The translations under genes were made by a program, and so were the position numbers. Below are positions 17,539 through 26,221 of a stretch of 64,000 bases of DNA, one piece after another. Each line of letters starts with the position of its first letter. Positions within the stretch are counted from its first letter, which is position 1. The notes under the pieces were generated by a model. It saw nothing but the letters and a program-made list of their open reading frames with translations, had not been told where the DNA came from and did not search any database. The stretch spans positions 62,001 to 126,000 of the forward strand of contig JAZUBQ010000017.1 in the NCBI GenBank assembly GCA_045638525.1, in the 5' to 3' direction. This DNA is from SIG452 sp045638525. GTDB lineage: Bacteria; Bacillota; Clostridia; UMGS1840.

Positions 17539-18852
17539 ATGAGAACATTTCGCATTCTCACCTTGGGTTGCAAGGTGAATCAGTATGAATCGGAAGCGTT
17601 GGCACAGCTGTTCCTCCAAAATGGCTATCAAGCCGCAGAGGAGGGGGAGTCTGTGTCTGTGTCTGTTGTGAACACTTGTTCCGTTACCAATATGAGTGAT
17701 AGAAAATCTCGAAAAATGATTCGCCAATGTGCCAAAGACAGTCAGGTTGTTGCCGTGGCAGGTTGTTATGCGCAGGCAAAGCCCGACGAAGTTGCCCGAA
17801 TTCCCGGTGTGGATCTGGTGATTGGAAACGGGAATAAACATAAACTCCCAACTTTGGTAGAAGAATTCCTCAATCAAAAAATAATGGAAAAAATTTCCAT
17901 ATATCCGTTGACTGCAGAAACCTCCTTTCCCGAAGGTTCGGTGACGGATTATCGGGAGAAAACCCGCGCCATCATTAAGATTCAGGACGGTTGTAACTCC
18001 TTTTGTTCCTACTGTATTATCCCTTATGTACGAGGCAGATTACGCAGTCGAAATGCACAATCTGTGATTGAAGAAGTTCAAAAACTGGCAAAAAACGGCT
18101 ATCAGGAAATTGTATTGGCAGGGATTCATGTGTGCCATTATGGCGTTGATTTTCCCGAAACGTCTCCCATTCGGGATTTGACTGATTTGCTGTGGGAACT
18201 GGAAAAAATTGACGGAATCCGTCGGATTCGGTTAAGCTCCATTGAACCCCTTGCTTTTACCGAAAAGTTTTTTGATTATTACAAACAGGCAAAAAAACTG
18301 TGTCCCCATTTTCATATTTCCCTGCAAAGTGGCTCTGATGCGGTAATTGCCAGAATGAATCGGCACTATCGTGCAGAATACTTCTTAAAAACTGTGGAAA
18401 CTCTAAGAAAAATTCGTCCCGAAACCTCTGTCACAACCGATGTAATTACCGGTTTTCCGGGAGAAACGGTCGAAGAATTTCAAGATACTCTTTCTCTGAT
18501 TGAAAAGGCGAATTTCCTGAAAGTACACGCATTTCCCTATTCCAGACGAAGCGGAACGGTTGCCGACGGTATGCCAAATCAGCTGCCCCAATCAATCAAA
18601 GAACAACGCTGTCGTGAAGTGATTGCTCTGTCATCCAAAATTGAAGCAAAAATTCTGGAAAACGCAGTAGGAAAGCCACTTATGGTATTAGCTGAACAAC
18701 AAAAAGAAAAAGGGGTTTACGGTCTTTCGGAAAACTATTTCCCTGTAATGATAGAAACCAATCAGGATATCACCAATCAGATTTGCCGGGTGATTCCCTA
18801 TAAAACCGACGGACTGTTTTTGTATGCAAAATTGAGTCGGGAATCAGAATAA
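17539..18852 (+). CDS. mtaB: tRNA t6A37 methylthiotransferase MtaB
   Basis: Radical SAM enzyme that adds a methylthio group to t6A at position 37 of ANN-decoding tRNAs. An N-terminal MTTase domain (LGCKVNQYESEAL, NTCSVTNMSDRKSR, GCYAQ) binds one iron-sulfur cluster; the radical SAM motif CNSFCSYC is at residues 152-159; a TRAM-like domain ends the protein. 437 aa. CKVNQ rather than CQMN favours MtaB over MiaB. ATG 17539 has only a weak AAGGA upstream; the longer frame from 17476 crosses the preceding terminator and is unlikely. Confidence 0.92.
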   Translation: MRTFRILTLGCKVNQYESEALAQLFLQNGYQAAEEGESVSVSVVNTCSVTNMSDRKSRKMIRQCAKDSQVVAVAGCYAQAKPDEVARIPGVDLVIGNGNKHKLPTLVEEFLNQKIMEKISIYPLTAETSFPEGSVTDYREKTRAIIKIQDGCNSFCSYCIIPYVRGRLRSRNAQSVIEEVQKLAKNGYQEIVLAGIHVCHYGVDFPETSPIRDLTDLLWELEKIDGIRRIRLSSIEPLAFTEKFFDYYKQAKKLCPHFHISLQSGSDAVIARMNRHYRAEYFLKTVETLRKIRPETSVTTDVITGFPGETVEEFQDTLSLIEKANFLKVHAFPYSRRSGTVADGMPNQLPQSIKEQRCREVIALSSKIEAKILENAVGKPLMVLAEQQKEKGVYGLSENYFPVMIETNQDITNQICRVIPYKTDGLFLYAKLSRESE

Positions 18853-18857
18853 TGACT

Positions 18858-18895
18858 AAAAAGGATTGTAAAATTATGGTTTTACAATCCTTTTC
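18858..18895 (+). terminator. intrinsic terminator after mtaB
   Basis: AAAAAGGATTGTAAAA pairs with TTTTACAATCCTTTT. Confidence 0.88.
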
Positions 18896-18922
18896 ATTTT
18901 GTTGGAATGGAAATTTGCACAG

Positions 18923-18948
18923 TGGGACGATATGAGAATCGCTCCCTA
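18923..18948 (-). repeat. degenerate TAGGGG-family palindrome
   Basis: Minus strand TAGGGAGCGATTCTCATATCG...CCC, with arms only partly complementary. Flank similarity to 1996-2030 identifies it. Confidence 0.6.
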
Positions 18949-19029
18949 CAATTTCAACATCATTTGGTATTACAGAACAGCAGGAATTACAACATTATAA
19001 AATACCATTTTCGTTCATAGGAATCCCAA

Positions 19030-19260
19030 TTATTCTTTCCCTAATCTTCGGTGCATACAGTCAAAGAAAACAAATCCCCAAACCCCTTCACAAGCTAACG
19101 ATGCTGCCAGAATGGTGAGATACCTTGCTTCTTCCCGTAAATCCGTGTTTTTTGCCACAATGATTCCAATCACCGCAACCAGAGTTGCCATCACAAGAAA
19201 AATCTGAAGCAACCTTTGATAGGCTTTCTTCGGTGTTGAAATTTTATGAAACAGCTTCAT
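19030..19260 (-). CDS. small two-helix membrane protein
   Basis: A 76-residue protein with two hydrophobic helices (about residues 17-38 and 47-66) and basic ends; family not recognised. A strong AAAGGAGGAG site five bases before the ATG supports it as a real gene despite its length. It is oriented away from the parAB genes and shares the intergenic region containing parS-like sites with parA. Confidence 0.7.
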   Translation of the reverse strand: MKLFHKISTPKKAYQRLLQIFLVMATLVAVIGIIVAKNTDLREEARYLTILAASLACEGVWGFVFFDCMHRRLGKE

Positions 19261-19287
19261 TGACTCCTCCTTTTGTGATCAGATGAT

Positions 19288-19303
19288 TGTTCCACGGGGA
19301 ACA
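19288..19303. promoter_or_regulatory. parS-like site 1
   Basis: TGTTCCACGGGGAACA. It matches the parS consensus TGTTNCACGTGAAACA except in the centre and is perfectly repeated twice nearby. Confidence 0.8.
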
Positions 19304-19430
19304 TTTGAAATCCATTCTTTTTTCTCCTGATAAAAATTTAAAAAATTCTCAAAAACTATGGACTTTTTTTCAATAATATGTTACAATACTCTTTACCAAT
19401 CTATGTTTTTAGATGAAATTTTACGGTTTT

Positions 19431-19446
19431 TGTTCCACGGGGAACA
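19431..19446. promoter_or_regulatory. parS-like site 2
   Basis: Identical 16-mer to site 1, 143 bases further on. Confidence 0.8.
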
Positions 19447-19477
19447 ATATTGCCGAATATTGCATAACATTACAGAA

Positions 19478-19493
19478 TGTTCCACGGGGAACA
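19478..19493. promoter_or_regulatory. parS-like site 3
   Basis: Identical 16-mer to sites 1 and 2, 46 bases before the parA start codon. ParB spreading from here could repress parAB. Confidence 0.8.
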
Positions 19494-19538
19494 TTTGCAA
19501 CAATTATGTTTTTAGATAACATAAGAAAGGTCAAAAAA

Positions 19539-20303
19539 ATGGGAAAAATTATTGCAGTTGCAAATCAGAAAGGCGGAGTTGGAAAAACAACATCTGCCAT
19601 CAATATTGCCGCTTGCTTAGGGCATTTTGGCAAAAAAGTTCTGCTGATTGATGCCGACCCGCAGGGCAATGCCACAAGCGGTGTCGGGGTTGATAAAGAA
19701 AAAGTGGAAACCTCGTTCTACGATGTTTTAATCGGGAATGAACCCATCGAAAAATCGCTTGTTTCAACGGATTTCAAAAATCTTTGGGTGTGTCCCTGTA
19801 ACATTGATTTAGCCGGAGCGGAGGTAGAACTGGTTGGTGTTTCTGACCGGGAATTTCAATTCACAAAATCACTGGAACCCATCCGGGAACAGTTTGATTA
19901 CATTATTGTGGATTGTCCGCCCTCTTTGGGGTTAATCACCATCAACATTCTTTCAGGCTCTGATTCCATTGTGATTCCGCTCCAATGTGAATACTTTGCC
20001 TTAGAAGGTCTCAGTCAGCTGATGAATACCTTACGGAAAATCAAATCCCGCTACAATGAAAAACTGGAAGTGGAAGGGGTTATCCTCACCATGTATGACG
20101 GACGAACCAATTTAACCCTTCAGGTTGCGGGAGAAATCAAAAAATACTTTGGAGACAAGGTGTTTAAATCACCGGTTCCCAGAAGTGTTCGTCTGGGAGA
20201 AGCTCCCAGCTACGGGGAACCCATTCTATATTACGACAAACATTCCAAATGTACCGATGCATACTTAAAAATTGCACAGGACATCTTAGATAACAACCAA
20301 TAG
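19539..20303 (+). CDS. parA: chromosome partitioning ATPase ParA (Soj)
   Basis: Deviant Walker A ATPase that moves ParB-parS complexes and, in Bacillus, controls DnaA. KGGVGKTTSAINIA begins at residue 10, with DADPQGNATSG and the DCPPSLGL Walker B region. 254 aa. The start is ATG 19539 preceded by AAGAAAGG; a longer frame from 19413 would run through two parS-like sites and is rejected. It forms an operon with parB, 46 bases apart. Confidence 0.96.
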   Translation: MGKIIAVANQKGGVGKTTSAINIAACLGHFGKKVLLIDADPQGNATSGVGVDKEKVETSFYDVLIGNEPIEKSLVSTDFKNLWVCPCNIDLAGAEVELVGVSDREFQFTKSLEPIREQFDYIIVDCPPSLGLITINILSGSDSIVIPLQCEYFALEGLSQLMNTLRKIKSRYNEKLEVEGVILTMYDGRTNLTLQVAGEIKKYFGDKVFKSPVPRSVRLGEAPSYGEPILYYDKHSKCTDAYLKIAQDILDNNQ

Positions 20304-20349
20304 AATATCATTGACCGCAAAAAAGCGGGAAACAGAAAGGAACATACAT

Positions 20350-21198
20350 ATGACAAAAAAAGGCGGACTTGGCCGTGGATTGTCTTCTTTATTGGAAGAA
20401 ACAGTGGCAACCGGAACCGGAAAAGTCCATGAACTTTCCATTATGGATATTGAGCCAAACCCGGAACAACCCCGAAAAAACTTTGATCAGGATGCACTGC
20501 GAGCGTTGGCAGATTCCATCGCAGAAGTGGGTGTGTTATCTCCCATATTAGTGCGTCAGAAAGAAAACGGGTTATACGAAATCATTGCAGGGGAACGCCG
20601 TTGGAGAGCCTCCAAACTGGCAGGAAAGAAGAAAATCCCCGCCATTGTGAAAGATTATGAAACCCGTGAGGTTATGGAGATTGCGCTCATTGAAAATCTG
20701 CAACGTGAAGACTTAAATCCCTTGGAAGAAGCTATGGGTTATCAGATGTTAAAAGAACAGTTTGGTCTGACCCAGGAAGAAATTTCCAAACGTGTTGCAA
20801 AAAGCCGTTCCACCGTTGCAAACATCTTACGAATTTTAAATCTGCCCGATTTCGTATTAAAAGAAATCAAATCCGGAAAGGTTTCGGTGGGGCACGCAAA
20901 AGCCTTGTCCTCTCTGGAATCTGATGAAACAAAAAAACTGTTACTCTATGAAATTGTGAAAAATGAAATTTCAGTAAGAGAAGCAGAAGAACTTGCCAAA
21001 AAACTTTCTCAGAAAAAACGGACAACCTTAATCAAAAAAAATCTGAAAAAAGATCCCAATGTGATTGCGGTGGAAAGCCAACTGGCAGAAAAATTCGGAA
21101 CCAAAGTACAGATTAAAAGCGGAAAAATCAAAAGTAAAATTGAAATTGAGTATTACTCGCAAGACGATCTGACCCGAATCATTGACAAGCTGATGTAA
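20350..21198 (+). CDS. parB: chromosome partitioning protein ParB (Spo0J)
   Basis: CTP-dependent DNA clamp that loads at parS. The N-terminus carries GLGRGLSSLLEE, which typically stimulates ParA; the CTP-binding motifs GERRWRA and IENLQREDLNPLEEA follow; then a helix-turn-helix (TQEEISKRVAKSRSTVANIL) recognises parS. 282 aa. ATG 20350 follows GAAAGGA. The recognition helix should read the TGTTCCACGGGGAACA sites upstream of parA. Confidence 0.96.
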   Translation: MTKKGGLGRGLSSLLEETVATGTGKVHELSIMDIEPNPEQPRKNFDQDALRALADSIAEVGVLSPILVRQKENGLYEIIAGERRWRASKLAGKKKIPAIVKDYETREVMEIALIENLQREDLNPLEEAMGYQMLKEQFGLTQEEISKRVAKSRSTVANILRILNLPDFVLKEIKSGKVSVGHAKALSSLESDETKKLLLYEIVKNEISVREAEELAKKLSQKKRTTLIKKNLKKDPNVIAVESQLAEKFGTKVQIKSGKIKSKIEIEYYSQDDLTRIIDKLM

Positions 21199-21324
21199 TT
21201 TTTTATTTTTCAATTTTTTAATAACTATCGCAATTCTGCAAAACGATAAAAACAACCAAACTAATCAAAAATTATTTTAAAAATATTCAAAATGTAAACA
21301 AAAGGGTAAAAAAACTCATTTACC

Positions 21325-21353
21325 TTGACGAATGAGGAAAAATATACTATAAT
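21325..21353 (+). promoter_or_regulatory. sigma-A promoter for serS
   Basis: TTGACG at 21325-21330 and TATAAT at 21348-21353, 17-base spacer. The leader has a GCCATTCT/AGAATGG hairpin but no T-box motif. Confidence 0.82.
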
Positions 21354-21438
21354 ATGAAATTGCCATTCTAAAGTATTCAGAATATTATTCAAAATAAAAT
21401 GCAGAATGGTTTGTGAAAGAAAATAAGGAGAAAACAAT

Positions 21439-22707
21439 ATGCTGGACTTAAAACGAATCCGTGACGAAAAAGAAGAAGTAAAAAGACTGCTCACCATCAA
21501 AAAAGCAGATCTTGATTTACTGGAAAAAGTTTATGAATTAGACGAAAAAAGAAGAACTTTAACTTATACTGCTGAAAATTTAAAAATGAAGCAGAATACC
21601 GTTTCCAAAGAAATTCCCAAACTGAAAAAAGAAGGCAAGGACGTTGCTCCTATTTTCCAGGAAATGAAAGAACTTTCCGAACAGATTAAAGGGATGGACA
21701 AAGAGCTTTCCGAAATTCAGGAAGAACTGTCTGCTACTTTATTAAAAATCCCCAACACTCCTGCAAACTGTGTTCCCGACGGTAACTCTGATGAAGATAA
21801 TAAAGAAATCAGAAAATGGGGAACTCCCAGAGAGTTTGAATTTGAGTTTAAACCCCATTGGGATATCGGGGAAAACTTAGGAATTTTAGACTTTGAAAGA
21901 GGTGCAAAAATTACCGGTTCCCGTTTTACCGTATATAAAGGACTGGGTGCCAAATTAGAACGTGCGGTTATCAGCTTTTTCTTAGATACCCATACCGAAA
22001 ACGGCTACACCGAAATTATGCCTCCTTACATGGTAAACCGTGCATCTATGACCGGTACCGGCCAGCTTCCCAAATTTGAAGAAGATGCATTCTCCTTAAA
22101 AAATTGCGACTACTTTATGATTCCCACCGCAGAAGTTCCCGTAACCAATCTGCATCGTGACGAAATCATGAAAAAAGAAGATCTGCCCATCAAATACTGT
22201 GCATATTCCGCTTGTTTCAGAGCTGAAGCAGGCAGCGCAGGTCGTGATACCAGAGGTTTAATCCGTCAGCATCAGTTTAATAAAGTTGAGTTGGTGAAAT
22301 TCACGACTCCCGAAACTTCTTTCCAGGAATTGGAATCCTTAACCAATGATGCAGAACGTCTGTTACAGCTGTTGGGACTGCCTTACCGTGTGGTTTTACT
22401 GTGTTCCGGTGATTTAGGTTTCTCCTCTGCCATGACTTACGATTTGGAAGTATATATGCCCAGCTACGGCAGATATGTAGAAATTTCTTCCTGCTCTAAC
22501 TTTGTAGATTATCAGGCAAGAAGAGCCAATATCAAATTCAAAGAAGACATCAGTTCCAAACCTCAGCTTTGCCATACCTTAAACGGTTCCGGTCTGGCTG
22601 TTGGAAGAACGGTTGCCGCAATTTTGGAAAATTATCAGAATGAAGACGGTTCTGTTACCGTTCCCGAAGTATTAAGAAAATATCTGGGTACTGATGTAAT
22701 CCGATAA
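21439..22707 (+). CDS. serS: serine-tRNA ligase
   Basis: Class II synthetase charging tRNA-Ser. An N-terminal antiparallel coiled-coil arm (about residues 30-105) that grips the long variable arm is followed by the catalytic core with TGTGQLPKFEEDAF, the motif 2 loop FRAEAGSAGRDTRGLIR and motif 3 LNGSGLAVGRTVAAILEN. 422 aa. AAGGAG precedes the ATG. Its place between parB and dnaA is not the usual context. Confidence 0.97.
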   Translation: MLDLKRIRDEKEEVKRLLTIKKADLDLLEKVYELDEKRRTLTYTAENLKMKQNTVSKEIPKLKKEGKDVAPIFQEMKELSEQIKGMDKELSEIQEELSATLLKIPNTPANCVPDGNSDEDNKEIRKWGTPREFEFEFKPHWDIGENLGILDFERGAKITGSRFTVYKGLGAKLERAVISFFLDTHTENGYTEIMPPYMVNRASMTGTGQLPKFEEDAFSLKNCDYFMIPTAEVPVTNLHRDEIMKKEDLPIKYCAYSACFRAEAGSAGRDTRGLIRQHQFNKVELVKFTTPETSFQELESLTNDAERLLQLLGLPYRVVLLCSGDLGFSSAMTYDLEVYMPSYGRYVEISSCSNFVDYQARRANIKFKEDISSKPQLCHTLNGSGLAVGRTVAAILENYQNEDGSVTVPEVLRKYLGTDVIR

Positions 22708-22850
22708 GATTTTTTGATATGGGATGATGTGGCATCGTCCCATACACGCCCTACCAAAAGGTATTGCCAAACCATACGACGGAATGGATCAATCCATTCC
22801 CTACATAGGATGTTCCAACAGGATCGAATCGCTGAGAAATAATTTATTCT
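22708..22850 (-). repeat. two variant palindromes downstream of serS
   Basis: 22721-22743 is a decayed GACGATG-type element. 22781-22803 has a different stem, GGAATGGATC with GATCCATTCC, but the same CCCTA edge in minus orientation. Confidence 0.75.
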
Positions 22851-23054
22851 TCTTATGTGTTTGCAAAACTAAAAGAGGAAATCTGTTGCATCCCGAATTC
22901 TAAATAACGTATGGTAATCCAATTTTATATCTTATGTGTTCGGATACATAAAAGAGAAAATCCGTTGCGTCCCGAATTCTAAAAAAAGGAAATTCCTCCT
23001 TCTTACGTGTTTGAAAACCTAAGAGAGGAAATCCGTCGCGTTCCGAATTCTAAA
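22851..23054 (+). repeat. three 54-bp imperfect direct repeats upstream of dnaA
   Basis: Units at 22851-22904, 22930-22983 and 23001-23054 share CTTATGTGTT at the start, AGAGGAAATC in the middle and CGAATTCTAAA at the end. Spacing between starts is 79 then 71 bases. The last unit is followed by an extra CGAATTCTAAA. The units do not contain consensus DnaA boxes. The AT-rich stretch 23075-23140 follows. Confidence 0.85.
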
Positions 23055-23167
23055 AAAAACGAATTCTAAAAAACTGTCAAGAGGTTTTTTGAAAAAATTT
23101 AAAAATTATTTTTATAATTATTATGTAAACCATAAAAACAGGAAAACCCCGTGTTTCTACACTATGG

Positions 23168-23248
23168 TTTTCCACACAAAAAGAAATTTTTTTCCACAGA
23201 AAATGTGGAATACTATGAAAAATGAGGTGAAATCGCTTGTTTTCCACG
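23168..23248 (+). promoter_or_regulatory. DnaA boxes in the dnaA promoter region
   Basis: TTTTCCACA occurs at 23168-23176 and 23190-23198, an inverted ATTCCACA at about 23204, and TTTTCCACG across the dnaA start at 23240. These are one-mismatch variants of TTATCCACA and suggest DnaA autoregulation or an upstream half of a bipartite origin. Confidence 0.6.
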
Positions 23249-24559
23249 GATGAACTCTACCAAAAGGTAGTTGACATAATAAAAAATGAAATATCTCCGG
23301 TGGCATACAGCACTTGGTTCCTCTCGGTAACTCCGGAGAAAGTAGAAAATGATACATTATATTTACGGGTTCCCATTGAATATACCCGTGATATGATTTT
23401 AAAGAAATATAAGGAACTGTTAAAGAGTGCCGTGGTTACAGCTTCTCAAGGAAGCATAACCGAATATGACTTCGTGGTGGATGACAGAAAAAATACTCCC
23501 TCGGTGTTAGACCGATTCAATCAGATGGAGGAAGATAACTCCGGCTTAAACAAAAAATATACCTTCTCTAACTTCGTTATCGGTGAATCCAACCGTTTTG
23601 CACACGCAGCAGCAGTTGCCGTTGCGGAAAGTCCTGCTGAAAACTACAATCCGTTATTCATATACGGCGGCGTTGGTTTGGGAAAAACCCATCTGCTCCA
23701 TGCGATTGGAAACCGTGTGAAAGAAAATGACCCATCCAAAAAAGTATTATACTTAACTTCTGAATCGTTCACCAACGAATTTATTGATTCCATCAAATCA
23801 GGACAAAACACAACATTTCGTGATAAATTAAGAAACATTGATGTATTGATGGTTGACGATATTCAGTTTATCGGCGGAAAAGAAGGTACCCAGGAAGAGT
23901 TTTTCCATACCTTCAATCATTTGTATCATAATGACAAACAGATTGTGTTATCCTCTGACCGTCCTCCCAAAGACATCAGAACCTTGGAAGAACGACTCAG
24001 AACCCGTTTTGAAGCCGGTTTGATGTGTGACATCAATGCACCGGATTTAGAAACCAGAATCGCCATTTTAAAGAAAAAAACAGAGGAAGAAGATTTTCCC
24101 ATTGCAGATGAAATTATTCAGTTTATCGCATCGAAAATCAAATCCAATGTGCGTGAATTAGAAGGTATTTTTACCCGTCTTGTGGCAATGACCAAGTTAT
24201 CCAAACAGGAAATTACCAGAGAAATTGCCGAAGATGTTATTAAAGTAATCATTGCTGATAACAAAAAAGTAAAACCCGGAATTGAAACCGTAATGGTGGA
24301 AACCGCAGGATATTTTAACATTGATCCCCAGCTTTTAAAATCTTCTTCCAAGAAAAAAGAGATTGTAAAAGCACGTCAGGTAGCAATGTTTTTAGCAAGA
24401 GAAGTTCTGGAAATGTCTTTACCCAAAATCGGGGAAGAATTTGGCGGCAGAGACCATTCTACCGTTATGTATTCCATTGAAAAAATCAAAGAAACCAGAC
24501 AAAGTGATGCTTATATTGATACCATTATTGAAGAAATCACCGGTTTACTGGTAGACTAA
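23237..24559 (+). CDS. dnaA: chromosomal replication initiator DnaA
   Basis: AAA+ initiator that melts oriC. Domain I (residues 1-80), a short linker, then the AAA+ core with YGGVGLGKTHLLHAIGN near residue 135, VDDIQFIGGKEGTQEEFFHTFN, and domain IV with the box-reading motif GGRDHSTVMYS near residue 405. 440 aa. The start is TTG 23237, six bases after GAGGTGA. Located upstream of dnaN as in most bacteria, with DnaA boxes on both sides. Confidence 0.98.
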   Translation: MFSTDELYQKVVDIIKNEISPVAYSTWFLSVTPEKVENDTLYLRVPIEYTRDMILKKYKELLKSAVVTASQGSITEYDFVVDDRKNTPSVLDRFNQMEEDNSGLNKKYTFSNFVIGESNRFAHAAAVAVAESPAENYNPLFIYGGVGLGKTHLLHAIGNRVKENDPSKKVLYLTSESFTNEFIDSIKSGQNTTFRDKLRNIDVLMVDDIQFIGGKEGTQEEFFHTFNHLYHNDKQIVLSSDRPPKDIRTLEERLRTRFEAGLMCDINAPDLETRIAILKKKTEEEDFPIADEIIQFIASKIKSNVRELEGIFTRLVAMTKLSKQEITREIAEDVIKVIIADNKKVKPGIETVMVETAGYFNIDPQLLKSSSKKKEIVKARQVAMFLAREVLEMSLPKIGEEFGGRDHSTVMYSIEKIKETRQSDAYIDTIIEEITGLLVD

Positions 24560-25078
24560 CAGCCATTGGTTGTCTTAAAAAATGCCCTGTATTTTGTTAC
24601 AATTTACGGTTTCTTATCCTATATCAATAAGATAAGAAACAAATTATTTTAAAGTTCTACACAGATTCTGTGTAATACTACCGTGGAATTTTAAAGAATT
24701 CCTATGGAAAAGTCGAACGTTATCAACAGGAGTAATTTTTTGAAATTTGAAATTCCGGAAATTTATACACAATTCCACAAGGAAATCTTGTCGAATGTGT
24801 GTGGAAAAGATTTCCCCATACTATGCTATGTGGAAAACAAAGATTTTATGCACATTTTTTTTGTCAGGTTATAAACACCCAAAAGTGTTGAATATCAAAA
24901 GAATTCGACGGTTTTCAACATTTCCACACTCCCTAATATCATAACTGTTTACCTTTTAATATTTCTTACTATCTATAGCTGTCCGGATTTTTTGATTTTT
25001 GATTTGTTCTTTTCGTTTTCCAAAAGGAAAGAAATGAAAAAAATGAAAAATTAAAAAACCGAGAAAGGAAGTCTTCTT
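24560..25078. other. putative chromosomal origin oriC
   Basis: The 519-base gap between dnaA and dnaN holds many candidate DnaA boxes: TTATCAACA (24720), TTATACACA (24763), inverted TTTTCCACA (24800 and 24829), TTATGCACA (24846), TTATAAACA (24869), TTTTCAACA (24912), ATTTCCACA (24920). AT-rich tracts flank the cluster, especially 24950-25060. A hairpin TTTCTTATC/GATAAGAAA at about 24611-24640 may terminate dnaA. The three parS-like sites lie 5 kb away, which supports an origin region. Confidence 0.75.
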
Positions 25079-26182
25079 ATGAAATTTAATTGCCTGAAAG
25101 AAGTTCTTTTAGAAAATTTATCTATCGTTTTAAAAGCAGTCTCTCCCAAAGCTGCCGTTGCGCAACTGGAAGGAGTTTATTTACACGCATCCTACGGTAT
25201 GCTGACCTTAATCGGTAACAATACCGAAATTGCCATCAAAGCAAGAATGGAAGCAGATATTTTAGAAGAAGGAGTTGGCGTATTAAATGCAAAAACCTTC
25301 TTTGATATGGTTCGTCTGATGCCGGAAGGTCTGGTTACGGTTGAAATTATGGAAAACTTAAATACCGTAATCAAAAGCGGTTCCACCAAATATGAAATCG
25401 TTGCTATGGATTCCGAACCTTTCCCGGTGGTGGAAGATATGAACTGTGAATTCTCGGTCAAAATCAAAGAAAACAAATTAAAAGAACTGATTAAAAAAAC
25501 TTTGTTCTCCATCGGAACTGCTGATACCAAAATCACTTTTACCGGTGCTTTGTTTGAAGTGAATGACAATGAGCTGACCGTGGTAACCTTAGACGGTTAC
25601 CGTATGGCAGTGAGAAAAGAAGAAATTTATCCTACCGGTGAAAATCGTTCCTTTATCATTCCCGGTAAGAGCTTACACGAATTATTAAAAATTCTCACCG
25701 ATTCTTCCGATGAAACCGTAATCGAATTCGGTCATAAAAAAGCCTTGGTGAAAATTGAAAACTATGAGTTTTATACCCGTCTGATTGATGGTGAATTCTT
25801 TAACTATCAGCAGATTATTCCCAAAAATGCAGAAATTAAAGTCAAAGTGGTAACCAGAGATCTGGTGGATGCGTTAGAACGTGCCTCTTTGCTGATTACT
25901 GCCGATAACAAAGCTCCCATCCGTATGACCATGACCGATAACCGTATGAAATTAAACACAGTTTCCAGAATCGGTCAGGCACAGGATGAAATCGCCATTG
26001 AAAAAGACGGTGACGACCTGGAAATCGGCTTTAATCATAAATTTGTGTTAGATGCCTTAAAAGCAAGTGAAACCGATGAAATTATGATGGACTTTTCCAA
26101 TCATTTAAGTCCCTGTATTTTAAGAGGAACTGACCGTAACGACTTTATCTATATGGTGCTTCCTGTCCGTTTGAAGGACTAA
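25079..26182 (+). CDS. dnaN: DNA polymerase III beta subunit (sliding clamp)
   Basis: Ring-shaped dimer that tethers polymerase to DNA. Three repeated clamp domains fit the 367-aa length, with LDGYRMAVRKEE and the C-terminal MVLPVRL peptide-binding end. GAGAAAGGAAG precedes the ATG. Downstream are hisZ, hisG and hisH rather than recF and gyrB. Confidence 0.97.
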   Translation: MKFNCLKEVLLENLSIVLKAVSPKAAVAQLEGVYLHASYGMLTLIGNNTEIAIKARMEADILEEGVGVLNAKTFFDMVRLMPEGLVTVEIMENLNTVIKSGSTKYEIVAMDSEPFPVVEDMNCEFSVKIKENKLKELIKKTLFSIGTADTKITFTGALFEVNDNELTVVTLDGYRMAVRKEEIYPTGENRSFIIPGKSLHELLKILTDSSDETVIEFGHKKALVKIENYEFYTRLIDGEFFNYQQIIPKNAEIKVKVVTRDLVDALERASLLITADNKAPIRMTMTDNRMKLNTVSRIGQAQDEIAIEKDGDDLEIGFNHKFVLDALKASETDEIMMDFSNHLSPCILRGTDRNDFIYMVLPVRLKD

Positions 26183-26221
26183 GCACAAAAGTAAACAGCT
26201 ATACAAAGGAGAATCCGCGGG

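Noticed and set aside
19413..19538. Upstream start for parA
   Set aside because: This stretch holds two parS-like sites and gives a peptide not found in ParA proteins; ATG 19539 has a good ribosome binding site.
21354..21438. T-box leaders before serS, trpS and glyS
   Set aside because: No AGGGTGGNACCGCG-type T-box sequence or specifier hairpin could be found upstream of any of the three synthetase genes.
22851..23054. CRISPR array
   Set aside because: Only three imperfect repeats of 54 bp with unequal, short spacers, and no cas genes.
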